From contig NZ_VCIA01000001.1 of assembly GCF_005887555.1 (NCBI RefSeq), forward strand, positions 186,001 through 250,000: DNA of 64,000 nt, given 5' to 3'. Made by a program: the position numbers and the translations under genes. The stretch is from Lentibacillus cibarius. Its GTDB lineage: Bacteria > Bacillota > Bacilli > Bacillales > Amphibacillaceae. A model generated the notes under the pieces. That model was not told where the DNA came from, made no database searches, and saw only the letters and a program-made list of their open reading frames with translations. The stretch's first letter is position 1. Each line of letters opens with the position of its first letter. Shown in pieces: positions 7,783-16,298 of this stretch.

Positions 7783-8484
7783 TTAGACCTCTTTCACCAC
7801 GTTTCCATGTTTATCAAAGAAATAAAAAAGCTGCGACATGTCATGGTGTTTGTTTTGTAATTCCTGATCTGTCGTTATACGTATTTTTGTCGTTTCCGCA
7901 TAGTTGCTGCAGAACGCCACATGTTTCCATGATTCGGTTACCATGATGACACGCTGAGGAACTGCATGCTGCTTCCACTTCAAAAACAGCTGTATATCCT
8001 TTGTGTCTTCTCGGATGACATAAACATAGAATACCTTTCCCTTAAATTGTATCGCCCCAACAAACGGATGTGCGGCTGGAACCACTTGCGCTTCCGGGAA
8101 GAAAGCATATAATTCAAAGAACATCAGCATTTGTAATACATCTTTGGTCTGAAATCGCACCCAATCATTCGGTTCATATTGCGGAAAACTCGTGATTTTG
8201 GCTCCTGCCTTTCCGAGTGTATAAATCGGTATCGGTTGTTTGCCTTTTCGCAACTCATGCCGTACCAGTTTCTGTTCCCGCACCATGTTTCTTAAACGCT
8301 TTTTGCCTAAGTTGAATAATCGGAAGAGTTGTTCTCCCCCGATTATGCCAACCTTGGCTATGGCATCCAATGCAGCACATTCTTTCGGTGATTCATCATT
8401 GATATAATTTGGTTCTTTCAGATTGGATGGCAATCGAGTCCAATGCAGGTGCCAATCATGCTGGATAGAGTATGGGCTGACCAT
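7783..8484 (-). CDS. replication-relaxation family-like protein of the conjugative element
   Basis: A 233-residue soluble protein with an N-terminal winged-helix-like segment (about residues 35-85: ALDAIAKVGIIGGEQLFRLF followed by a basic recognition region RKGKQPIPIYTLGKAG) and an alpha/beta C-terminal part. The same architecture appears, longer, in the gene at 12255. I place it in the replication-relaxation (Replic_Relax) superfamily found with Gram-positive conjugative elements. The ATG at 8484 follows GGAGG. It is the last gene of the minus-strand transfer operon, 12 nt after the S1-domain gene. No relaxase HUH motif is visible. Confidence 0.6.
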   Translation of the reverse strand: MVSPYSIQHDWHLHWTRLPSNLKEPNYINDESPKECAALDAIAKVGIIGGEQLFRLFNLGKKRLRNMVREQKLVRHELRKGKQPIPIYTLGKAGAKITSFPQYEPNDWVRFQTKDVLQMLMFFELYAFFPEAQVVPAAHPFVGAIQFKGKVFYVYVIREDTKDIQLFLKWKQHAVPQRVIMVTESWKHVAFCSNYAETTKIRITTDQELQNKHHDMSQLFYFFDKHGNVVKEV

Positions 8485-8495
8485 GTTGAGCCTCC

Positions 8496-9341
8496 TTACA
8501 ATACATACGTGATACGTGTGCGAATTTGTTCTTTTTCCACATCAACGTTATCCACTCGCACCAGCACCTGATCATCCTTCTGGACATTTTGAAACTTCAA
8601 ATGGCTGGACAGAGAATCAACACCCGGCTCCAAACGAACAAAGACACCGTATTCCCGTACACCGGAAACGGTACCAACATACTCCCCATTTTTCTGATAG
8701 CGTTTCACACAGTCCGGCCACGGGTTCTGCAACAGAGCTTTGGCGCTAACGTCTACGTGCTGTTGTTCTTCGTCGATGGCCATTACCTTAACTTTGATGG
8801 CCTGACCTTCCTGAAATTCGTCATGTAAATTATCAATCCAGCCATAGCGAATGTCATCAATCGGGATAACCACATGAATACCACCGATATCTGTTAAAAG
8901 ATATCCTTCATCTACATGACGGATGACCGCCGGTGTCACATCCCCTACTTGCAGTTTCCGAAGGGTAATGGCCGCAAGTTTCTCCCGTGCCTGCGTACGT
9001 GACGCTGTAAACAGTTCATTGTCCTGATCGTAATTCAACACCATAAAAGCAACGTTTTGTCCTGTCATGGAGCGCAATTGGCGCAGATTCTGCGCGCCTG
9101 TATACTCCAGTGGAATTAAACCGCGAATGGATCCCACCCTTACGACGGCACACGGGTGTTTTTCTTCCCCTGGTTGTCCGATTTTTTCAATTCCGGCAAT
9201 AGGTGCATACAAGATTTTGCTGTTTTGATAGGCCGCGTAGATCTCTTTCCAGTTCTCCAGCGTATGATCCTGTTCCTGTTCTACCATTTTCGATGGATCA
9301 AATCCCTCAATCATCACGTTGTCGTTAAATTCGTCTGTCAT
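8496..9341 (-). CDS. S1-domain RNA-binding protein of the conjugative element
   Basis: About 281 residues with repeated S1/OB-fold units: roughly 55-125 (IAGIEKIGQ...VGSIRGLIPLEY), 135-205 (VGDVTPAVIRHVDEGYLLTDIGG) and 215-280 (NGEYVGTVSGVREYGVFVRLEPGVDSL), the last being a textbook S1 motif. The acidic N-terminus precedes them. AAGGAGCG before the ATG at 9341 fixes the start; the longer open frame to 9383 has no such site. Ribosomal protein S1-like proteins are recurrent cargo of conjugative elements of this type. Role unknown; probably binds RNA or single-stranded DNA. Confidence 0.75.
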   Translation of the reverse strand: MTDEFNDNVMIEGFDPSKMVEQEQDHTLENWKEIYAAYQNSKILYAPIAGIEKIGQPGEEKHPCAVVRVGSIRGLIPLEYTGAQNLRQLRSMTGQNVAFMVLNYDQDNELFTASRTQAREKLAAITLRKLQVGDVTPAVIRHVDEGYLLTDIGGIHVVIPIDDIRYGWIDNLHDEFQEGQAIKVKVMAIDEEQQHVDVSAKALLQNPWPDCVKRYQKNGEYVGTVSGVREYGVFVRLEPGVDSLSSHLKFQNVQKDDQVLVRVDNVDVEKEQIRTRITYVL

Positions 9342-9392
9342 TATGAATCGCTCCTTTTCCAATTGTTTTAAATGTAGCGCCATTTGGCTTGC

Positions 9393-9725
9393 TTACCAGC
9401 TGCTTTGATACCTCGTTAATAATTGCTCGATAATTTCTATCGCTGTTTGCAGTGCCTGTTCTTTTGTTTCAAATAATGCCCGTGGCCATGTTACCCCCGC
9501 TTCTGCCAATTGGTTATGGCCGGCACTTGTGAACGAGCGCAAAGCTTCAGGAAGATACACCCAATGCTGATGGCTCGGCTCAATCGTACAAGCAAAATAG
9601 TACTGTTCCCCCGGAACGTTATACAATGCTATGGTTGCGGCCCTCACCCCCTTAAAGCGAAAATGATACGTTTCTTCCTGATACAACAGGCTTCCTTCTG
9701 CATGTTGATACGGATAAGTGTCCAT
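9393..9725 (-). CDS. hypothetical protein of the conjugative element
   Basis: A 110-residue soluble protein I do not recognise. It has alternating aromatic beta-strand-like segments (GSLLYQEETYHFRFKGVRAA) and a C-terminal amphipathic helix with QALQTAIEIIEQLL. The ATG at 9725 is preceded by GAAAGGAG. It sits between VirD4 and the S1-domain protein and is probably co-transcribed with the latter, because a terminator-like hairpin separates it from VirD4. Confidence 0.6.
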   Translation of the reverse strand: MDTYPYQHAEGSLLYQEETYHFRFKGVRAATIALYNVPGEQYYFACTIEPSHQHWVYLPEALRSFTSAGHNQLAEAGVTWPRALFETKEQALQTAIEIIEQLLTRYQSSW

Positions 9726-9761
9726 GTCGTTCTGCTCCTTTCTCTTGTTAAATGCATATAA

Positions 9762-9790
9762 AAACACCCTTTTCCTGTGAAAAGCGTGTT
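9762..9790 (-). terminator. Rho-independent terminator after VirD4
   Basis: On the minus strand AACACGCTTTTC, loop ACAG, GAAAAGGGTGTT is followed by TTTATA. It overlaps the VirD4 stop codon and lies upstream of the ribosome binding site of the gene starting at 9725. Confidence 0.7.
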
Positions 9791-11959
9791 AATCCCAAAA
9801 GCCATCATCTGCGGCCTGCCCAATGGGCTGGTTCGGTTTGGCCGACGTATTCTTTTGTTCGGTTTCCTGTTCCTGTACTGGCGGTTCGACTATTGGCTCT
9901 GGTTCTTGTTGTAACTGCGAAACGTCTTGGTCAACGAGACCGGACGATAAATGGTTTTCGTCTAGCGCGTTTTGTGAGGCATCATCGGAAACCGTTTTTT
10001 GTTCGTGGGGCACTGAGCACCTATGTTTGTCGTTATCTTCCACCGGTTCAGGCCGATTAGGTGTTGACTCTGCTTGTTTCTGTTTTACATTAGCAAGACG
10101 TTGGAACGGCCTTTTCAGTCCAGCCCCCGTTTTTTCTTCCGCCTGATTAACGACTTGTCGCAGTTTCGCTTTTAACCCATGATCTTCCCATTCCCGTTTT
10201 TCCTTCCAATCTGATGGCACAAGATTGCCTCTTGCCAGAGCCGGTTTCTGCATCGCCGCTTCATACATAACTTTATGGATAAAGCTATACTTCGGTAAGT
10301 TGTCCATAATATCCGTGGGATCAAAACGGTATTCTTCCGATTCTGTATCTCGATAAGAGTCCGGGAAGACCGTCGGCATTATCACGTGATGCTTATATGT
10401 TGATTGACGCATCATGATTTTATCTTTTCCGAACTCATCGGCAAATTCCTGAGCATCCTGAAAACCAACACCATTAAAGCATAGTTTATTCCGACAGTTC
10501 GTCATAATCGCTTGTTTCATGGCACGGGGGCTGATGTCGCCTGCTTCCACTTCCATTGGCCCAATGACTGGGAGGCAAGAATGCCTGAAACCTTATAGGA
10601 CGCTGCAAGCGACAGAAAAATCTCCACTTGCGGATTGATATAGCGTTTATACTCATCAATGAACATGAAATGCGGACTACGGGTGTCTTCCGTTCCTGGA
10701 CGGCGGAATGTGCCGTTTTGCAAATGCATAATGAGAAATTGTCCAAACGCATCACCTGCTTTTTTGAGTGTACCCAGTGCTGTATTGACAATGAGCACCC
10801 CATCATTAGCAAAGTGTGCGTCCACATCCACGTCGCTCTTACCTGTCATGATGTTTTTAAGCAACTCATTACTCGTGATGTTTTCCAATTGTGCCCGCAG
10901 CCCAATAACAAACTGCCTGTACTTTTCTGCCATACTGCCTAACAGCTCATTGTCAATGGAGTGTATTAAATCGGTTTCCCCTTGTTGCATACGCAGTTCA
11001 TTGGTTCGCTGTTGTAATAAGGTAAAGTCCCTTAATGTCTCCAGTACTTCCATTAAGTCGGTATCATCCCCCTTCAATTCTTTTAATAAGCGTGTTACGT
11101 TACGTGCGGCCAGTTCCTGCACGTTGGCAAAGAAAGCATCCTGTTTGCCGAACAACCCCCGTAATACAATAACCGTTCCTTCCACCACATCCTCCACATT
11201 CCCTTCCATGGGATTAAATTTCTGCGTATGAGGACTGGTGGGATCAACATAAATATAGGGGATAGCCATTTCATCGCAGAAATCCTTTACTTTTTCCGCA
11301 AATTCGCCTTTGGGTTCCACCACGGATAAACCTAGATTTTTTCCTTGTTTCTTTTGCAGTAATAATTGATAAATCATCGGCTCCAGGACAGAGGCCGTTT
11401 TACCGGAACGTGTTGCACCAACCACCAGCATGTGCGTGAACATGTCTTTGCCTTTCCATACGATTGGCAGGTTATCCTGTTCAATGGAGTGTCCCAATAC
11501 CGTCACCAGTTCATCGCTGTTTTTACGCTTGGACTGCTTAAAGTGTTTTTTATAGGTTTTATAGCCTTTCTCGGGGTTTTCGGTAATACGTTGATTGCCA
11601 CGCTTTTGCCGGTAAGCCTTTTCGGCCCGTATATACATGATATTGGCGTATATGCCTGCCATTCCAAAAAAGACGATGGCCAATCGCATCATAAAGGCTT
11701 TGGAAACCATCTGCTCCCATTGCCAATACTGATAAGCCAGACTTCCTAAAGCCATGACAAGCCATAATGTCATGGTAAGCATCAGTAACCGGCTTGCTTT
11801 TGGATTGTGCATCTTTTTCCACCATTTCCAAGCGTAGAAAAGAATAACAAGAATGCCCCCTATTCCGAGTGGGAACAAGGGGGCTGGTATAAAGGTCGTC
11901 TGGAACATAAGGATAACGCCGGTAACTGCCATACAAAAAACAATGCCGGCATAGAGCAT
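9789..11959 (-). pseudogene. VirD4/TraG-type conjugative coupling protein, split by an apparent one-base frameshift
   Basis: Type IV coupling protein that would dock the relaxosome to the transfer channel and pump DNA. Part 1 (11959 to about 10557) has an N-terminal membrane domain of about four helices, Walker A VVGATRSGKTAS near residue 181, and Walker B-like FMFIDEYKRY. It runs into ILASQSLGQ, then shifts out of frame and stops at 10517. Part 2 continues without a gap in another frame as MEVEAGDISPRAMKQAIMTN. One extra A after CAA (about 10556-10558) would join them into about 722 residues, a normal length. The C-terminal tail after residue about 560 is Gln/Glu/Pro-rich. If the shift is real, the element cannot transfer itself. 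Confidence 0.8.
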
Positions 11960-11992
11960 TAAAATGATAGTATCACCTCTTTTAGAGTTATA

Positions 11993-12032
11993 TAAAAACG
12001 CCTGGCAGAAAGTTGCTTTCCACCAAGCGTTA
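11993..12032 (-). terminator. Rho-independent terminator upstream of VirD4
   Basis: On the minus strand AACGCTTGGTGGAAAG, loop CAA, CTTTCTGCCAGGCGTT is followed by TTTATA. It lies between the sigma-like gene (ends 12044) and the VirD4 start at 11959, so VirD4 probably has its own promoter or depends on read-through. Confidence 0.7.
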
Positions 12033-12043
12033 GGTCATCTTTT

Positions 12044-12258
12044 CTATTTTGCTAGCTCTTTAAATTGCTTAATCAAATCTCTCACTATTGTTATTTCTGC
12101 CCTATGACGTAATTGACGGACACGTTCCTGTTTTATGTTGTGAGGTATACCCGCTTCTTTTAGGGTCATTCTTGGTTTTGTTAAGCCGTATAAATCGTCT
12201 AAAAGCTGTCGCTCCCGCTCCTTTAAAATATGCTTTTCATCTTTATCTCATTGTTCAT
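12044..12258 (-). pseudogene. small sigma-70 region 4-like protein, apparent one-base frameshift
   Basis: ATG at 12258 overlaps the stop of the upstream replication-relaxation gene (ATGA). It reads MNNEIK and then stops within six codons. Adding one A in the AAA run at 12242-12244 joins it to a long open frame, DEKHILKERERQLLDDLYGL, then LKEAGIPHNIKQERVRQLRHRA. That is a sigma-70 region 4-like helix-turn-helix, giving about 71 residues. No start codon exists in the second frame, so the joined version is the likeliest original. Such small HTH proteins are common in conjugative elements. Confidence 0.55.
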
Positions 12259-13391
12259 TTATTTAGAAAATCCTGATCAATCGGTAAAAACTCCACATGG
12301 TGAATGTGTTTGAGCAACCGTTCATGTATGGGGCGCAAGCCCGCGTGTGTCAGTATCAGCACCTTTCGTCCATTACGCATATAACGGTCTTTACGATAGG
12401 CTAATACATGGTTGATTTTCACAATATCGGTGTCCAGTAAGTTGATGAAATATTTTTCCTCTCCGTTGTGCTGGACCATATGATGAAAGCCTTTAGGGTG
12501 ATTGCTTTCCTTTACTGCTGGTTTAAATGTCAGGTTCTCATTTTGCTCTACATACTGATGCAAGCTAGCCTGGTCATCTGCGAATAATGGTACATAGCTT
12601 TTGCCGAATCCCAGTGGGAATACTTTCAAGCTGTTGCACTGCAGCATAGCCCGGCTGTCCATGAGACGGTCAATCACCCGAATAAAGCTATCCTGTCCTT
12701 TAGCGAATAGAGCATAGTTCTCGAAATAACGTTCGCCGGCTTGGGTGCGTTCGTCGGTACGGTGCATTTCCATTTCTCGTGCCGTTTTGGCCAGGTTTTT
12801 GGCAGATATGCCGTGCAAGAACGTGTAGACGACATGTGCCGCTCCGTTTGGACTTGTGACGATACCCTGTACATTGTCGGCACGGTTTAAGTTGAAGGTT
12901 CGTTTCACATGCCGGCTGTCATGAATCGTCCATCCTGCCTGTTGTAATCGCAGAAAGATGTCATTGGTTGTGAGCAGGTACGGGACGTGATACGTACGGA
13001 CACGTAAGTCGTCGGCCCGACGCTCAACAGGATAGCCCTGCTTTCGCAAGCAGGCTATGCCAGTCTCGCTGATGCGGTGGTGATTGCCCTGTCTGGCCTG
13101 TTTGGCATTGTAGCCTTTGGTTGGCTTGCTGATGATGTAGCCGGTGTTGCGCAGAATGCTTATTTTCTTATAAGCATAGCGCCACGTTAGGTTATGGTGC
13201 TGTTGTATCTGCTGGGTGCTGAGTATGCGATAGTCGTATAAGGTTTTGAGTATGTTTACATCCAACGGTTGCAGTCGTTTGATGACCTGTTTTTTGGTTG
13301 GTTTAGCCAATTTATCACCTGCCTTTGTTGTTCGTGGACCAGGGCTGTTTTGTCTCCCCAGTTCTCCAGTCCTTCCGAAATGCCTCAACAA
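12255..13391 (-). CDS. replication-relaxation family protein
   Basis: A 378-residue soluble protein of the Replic_Relax family, associated with Gram-positive conjugative elements and probably binding the transfer or replication origin. The N-terminal winged helix is clear: RLQPLDVNILKTLYDYRIL, then TQQIQQHHNLTWRYAYKKISILRNTGYI with a recognition helix and wing, and GIACLRKQGYPVER. The C-terminal half has alternating strands and helices of a Rossmann-like domain. The TTG at 13391 follows AAAGGGAG at 8 nt; a second TTG further in, after AGGTGA, is an alternative. It overlaps the following sigma-like gene by 4 nt. Short repeats at 13478-13575 and 14245-14485 lie upstream and are plausible binding sites. 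Confidence 0.75.
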   Translation of the reverse strand: MLRHFGRTGELGRQNSPGPRTTKAGDKLAKPTKKQVIKRLQPLDVNILKTLYDYRILSTQQIQQHHNLTWRYAYKKISILRNTGYIISKPTKGYNAKQARQGNHHRISETGIACLRKQGYPVERRADDLRVRTYHVPYLLTTNDIFLRLQQAGWTIHDSRHVKRTFNLNRADNVQGIVTSPNGAAHVVYTFLHGISAKNLAKTAREMEMHRTDERTQAGERYFENYALFAKGQDSFIRVIDRLMDSRAMLQCNSLKVFPLGFGKSYVPLFADDQASLHQYVEQNENLTFKPAVKESNHPKGFHHMVQHNGEEKYFINLLDTDIVKINHVLAYRKDRYMRNGRKVLILTHAGLRPIHERLLKHIHHVEFLPIDQDFLNK

Positions 13392-13477
13392 AACTATTCT
13401 CCCTTTGATTGAATAAGTCTGTTCGTTCTGCTGTACCGCAAATTGGCTCCAAACAAGGAGTCTAGTATTTTCAATTA

Positions 13478-13575
13478 GGTAGAATTTCCAATTTTCATTT
13501 GGGTAGAATATCAGGAGGTGTTCGAACTCGATTATGTCCTACCCATTTATAACGTGCTCTGGACAGGTAGAATAT
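13478..13575. repeat. three direct repeats GGTAGAAT upstream of the replication-relaxation gene
   Basis: TTAGGTAGAATTTCC, TTGGGTAGAATATC and ACAGGTAGAATATT occur within 100 bp, spaced about 33 and 55 bp apart, in a gene-free stretch. They look like iteron or operator sites. A related CCTACCCATT occurs between the second and third copies on the opposite strand. Confidence 0.55.
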
Positions 13576-13583
13576 TAATGCAA

Positions 13584-14231
13584 CTACCAAAAAATATTGT
13601 CTCTGTCCTCTATGGCAATTGCTTGCTCCTCTTCTTTAGATTTTTCAATGTAGTAGTCTAGATTACTGACTTCTGGTATGTGTTTTAAATCGTTATGGTG
13701 CTCCTGCAAATACGCCAAGAAAGAAACTAGGTTTTGTTCTTCCACCAGATAGGCTTGAATATGATTCTTATTGTCCGGATGCCCCTGTTGGAAAAGAGAT
13801 AACTCTTTCCAACTATCATCTGCAATCAACCGCGTGTAACGAATGGCATCAATAATGCATTTGCTGTTGCTGTTATCCAAGTCCCGACGAATATTATCCC
13901 TGAAATAATGCAGGAGAATAAGCGTCGATTTGCCAAACTGCGCGTTTATGCTGGCATAGTTATAGGCTTGAAATGTAACCTGCTGATAATAGCTTTGAAT
14001 CGCTCCAAAGTAACTTCGGTCATTATCCGTGTTCAAAGGCAACATCCCTGCATACGAGAATTGAAAAACCGGATATCCATCAATAACCAAAGGCTTGCTT
14101 GCAGCTAGTGGATTCTCGGGAAAACACCCGGTATCCATTTGATCATTATTCAATTCGACTAATCGCTCCAGCGTTTCTTCTTTTAACATTTCCAAACTCT
14201 TCAGGACATTTATATAATGTGTCTGTAGCAT
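13584..14231 (-). CDS. hypothetical protein of the conjugative element
   Basis: A 215-residue soluble, mostly alpha-helical protein without a family I recognise. It has no signal peptide, no membrane segment and no obvious catalytic motif; acidic C-terminal end (SKEEEQAIAIEDRDN). The ATG at 14231 is preceded by AAAGGAG. It is flanked on both sides by repeat-containing non-coding DNA, so it may be an accessory protein acting at these sites, but that is only position-based. Confidence 0.55.
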   Translation of the reverse strand: MLQTHYINVLKSLEMLKEETLERLVELNNDQMDTGCFPENPLAASKPLVIDGYPVFQFSYAGMLPLNTDNDRSYFGAIQSYYQQVTFQAYNYASINAQFGKSTLILLHYFRDNIRRDLDNSNSKCIIDAIRYTRLIADDSWKELSLFQQGHPDNKNHIQAYLVEEQNLVSFLAYLQEHHNDLKHIPEVSNLDYYIEKSKEEEQAIAIEDRDNIFW

Positions 14232-14244
14232 GTTTGTTCTCCTT

Positions 14245-14485
14245 TCTATTGGTCTGACGTTGTATACCCTGTATATTCAGGCGTGCATTCCAGCCAACGT
14301 CGGACATATTATTTTTGATTCTTATTCGAAAAGTCGATTGTCTGACACTATTTGTTGAAACACCTGCCTTAACAAGGGATAAGCCTACATAATAACGTCA
14401 GACAAGCAACATGGAAGCTGTCTGACGTATTATGATGAAATATTGGTTTAATCGTGCATATAAGCCTTTTATTACGTCTGACAGG
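14245..14485. repeat. cluster of TGTCTGACGT repeats with a large dyad (candidate origin or operator)
   Basis: Six copies or variants of TGTCTGACGT / ACGTCAGACA lie near 14251, 14300, 14338, 14392, 14422 and 14476 in a 240-bp non-coding gap. Two of them form an inverted pair (AATAACGTCAGACA and TGTCTGACGTATTA, 14-nt spacer) able to fold as a hairpin. Clustered repeats with a dyad next to transfer genes are typical of oriT or iteron origins, or multi-site operators. Confidence 0.6.
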
Positions 14486-14493
14486 TTTATCTG

Positions 14494-15579
14494 TCATTCA
14501 TTCTCTAAAAACGTGTTTACATATGGCATGGGATCCACCGTCTTATATGTGCCATCGTCCTTTTTCTGATGCACTTCAAAATGAAGATGGGCACCTGTTG
14601 AATTCCCGGTTGTACCAATTTGTCCAATAATTTGTCCTGCTCTTACTTTTGTTCCTGCTGAGACACCCGTTTTCATCATGTGCGCATAATATGTTTGCAA
14701 CCCATTGCCATGTTGAATGATGACTAAATTACCAAAGCCACCGTTGTTAAACTGCGAATAGACAACTTTCCCTTCAGCAAAAGCCGTGATAGGTTTACCG
14801 CGATCTTGCCCATCCGCAATATCAATACCTGCATGGAAACTTCTTTCTCCCTCTATGATACGATACCCATAGGATGATGTTAGGTTTTTCGTATCCGGAG
14901 CTATCCATGCCTTATCACCCTTCAGTTCCACGTTTGCTTCCTCTTTAGATACAAAGCCAGCATTATAAAGATTATAAAAATGCATGACATCCTCTACATA
15001 CCAATCAGCATGATTATAAGCACGTATAGCTTTTTGTAGATTACCGGATTTCCCTATATAAGGTTCCAAATGATTGGCTGCTGCAAAAATAGCGTCTTTT
15101 TCTTCCCATGGACTTGCCACCCCATTACCATTGGCATCTACACCAAATCCTCCGTATTTATCAATCTGTTCCGGATCTGTTCTGATATCTTTAGGAATTT
15201 CTGCGTCACCTAACCCTTTACAAAAAGGATAGTCCCAACCCAACCAACTACATGGCATGAATTGGAGATGCCCTTCCGCTCCGACTGGTGATACCATATC
15301 AACGGAGGAAAATACGGTTTCGACACGATGGATGGCCGCAAGTAGCAACCATGGCACATCGTATTTCTCCCCTGCTTTCTTATACATAGGGATAAACTGT
15401 TCCGGTATTTCTTTTTCAGCTATTTTTGAAGGTGTCCCTGCATTCTGGTCATGTTTCTCTTCAAAACCTATATCACCAAAAAAGACGCCTAAAAATAATA
15501 CCCCCACAAACAAAACAATACAAAAGAGCATGATTAAGACAACAACAAGGCCAATACTTAGTTTAAGAATTCCTCTCAT
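14494..15579 (-). CDS. bifunctional lytic transglycosylase / M23 endopeptidase (VirB1-like)
   Basis: Cell-wall hydrolase that opens peptidoglycan for the conjugation channel, 361 residues. Order: one N-terminal membrane helix (about 8-33), a lysozyme-like domain (about 55-210) with catalytic Glu in AAIHRVETVFSS near residue 87 and GAEGHLQFMP, and a C-terminal M23 domain (about 225-350) with zinc ligands in FHAGIDIAD near 250 and HLHFEVH near 330. GYRI and GNSTGAHLHFE are typical M23 surroundings. Members of Tn916/ICEBs1-type elements use NlpC/P60 as the second domain, so an M23 partner is a variant. Extracytoplasmic, membrane anchored. The ribosome binding site (AAGGATT) is weak and far from the ATG. 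Confidence 0.88.
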   Translation of the reverse strand: MRGILKLSIGLVVVLIMLFCIVLFVGVLFLGVFFGDIGFEEKHDQNAGTPSKIAEKEIPEQFIPMYKKAGEKYDVPWLLLAAIHRVETVFSSVDMVSPVGAEGHLQFMPCSWLGWDYPFCKGLGDAEIPKDIRTDPEQIDKYGGFGVDANGNGVASPWEEKDAIFAAANHLEPYIGKSGNLQKAIRAYNHADWYVEDVMHFYNLYNAGFVSKEEANVELKGDKAWIAPDTKNLTSSYGYRIIEGERSFHAGIDIADGQDRGKPITAFAEGKVVYSQFNNGGFGNLVIIQHGNGLQTYYAHMMKTGVSAGTKVRAGQIIGQIGTTGNSTGAHLHFEVHQKKDDGTYKTVDPMPYVNTFLENE

Positions 15580-15594
15580 AACTACCAGTAATCC

Positions 15595-16278
15595 TTAATG
15601 ATCTAAGACATTCAACATATAATTGCTGACCTGGAATGTTTTTTCTGTCTGTTTCATTTTAAGGGTGTATTCGACTATTTCCCTTTTTGTTTTATTAGCC
15701 TTGCTATTGTAAACATCACCTGCGATTCGGACTTTCCAAACAAAATAATCTTCGCTTGGTTCATAAGGCTCATAAACCTCTGCGGAGACTATCTTCTTTT
15801 TGTATGTGGCTGCCGTTGGTTTAGGTGTATTTACACTGAGTTTTTCATACATCTTATCTGTCATAAATCGGCGAGCATCTTTAATGTGCTGCATCGGATC
15901 ATCGCCGTTAAAGGCATAATAATTTGTTGCAAATTGTTTAGCTGCCTTTTTAGATTGCTTTATTTGTTCATCGGTAAAATGCTCACGATAAAAACCTTCC
16001 GGCTCTTTTAATGCATCTGGATCCGGTGTTATTATCTCCTTCTGCTCATGGTTTTCTTGTATAGTATTTGGTTCCTTTGTGTTCTCTTCCGCTGAGCTAT
16101 TTTGCTTTTTATAATCATGTGTCCGTTTCTCGGCTTGGGCAGACACATCACCGTTTTTTGATTTATCTTTTGTCGCATCCTGCATCATGGTGTTACCAAT
16201 AACGATAGAAATGAAAAACAGCGTAATGATAATACCCATTACGCTGTAAATAATCATATTTTTTGTTTTGTCATCCAT
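15595..16278 (-). CDS. conjugation protein with one membrane helix and a TcpC/VirB8-like outer domain
   Basis: About 227 residues. A short cytoplasmic start (MDDKTKN) is followed by one membrane helix (about 8-28), a charged low-complexity linker, and an outer domain (about 95-225) whose pattern FATNYYAFNGDDPMQHIKDARRF resembles NTF2-like VirB8/TcpC domains. I propose a second VirB8-like scaffold subunit beside TcpC at 22739. CAGGAGG before the ATG at 16278 decides the start. It lies between the VirB6-like gene and the wall hydrolase, overlapping the former by 4 nt or less at the upstream end of its open frame. Confidence 0.6.
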   Translation of the reverse strand: MDDKTKNMIIYSVMGIIITLFFISIVIGNTMMQDATKDKSKNGDVSAQAEKRTHDYKKQNSSAEENTKEPNTIQENHEQKEIITPDPDALKEPEGFYREHFTDEQIKQSKKAAKQFATNYYAFNGDDPMQHIKDARRFMTDKMYEKLSVNTPKPTAATYKKKIVSAEVYEPYEPSEDYFVWKVRIAGDVYNSKANKTKREIVEYTLKMKQTEKTFQVSNYMLNVLDH

Positions 16279-16298
16279 AACCGCGTGAACCTCCTGTT

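Noticed and set aside
10659-11231. A 190-codon plus-strand open frame opposite VirD4
   Set aside because: It is the antisense shadow of the VirD4 gene, Ser/Cys-rich and without a ribosome binding site.
13478-14485. A CRISPR array from the clustered repeats
   Set aside because: Repeats are only 8-10 nt, irregularly spaced and in mixed orientation, and no cas gene is present.
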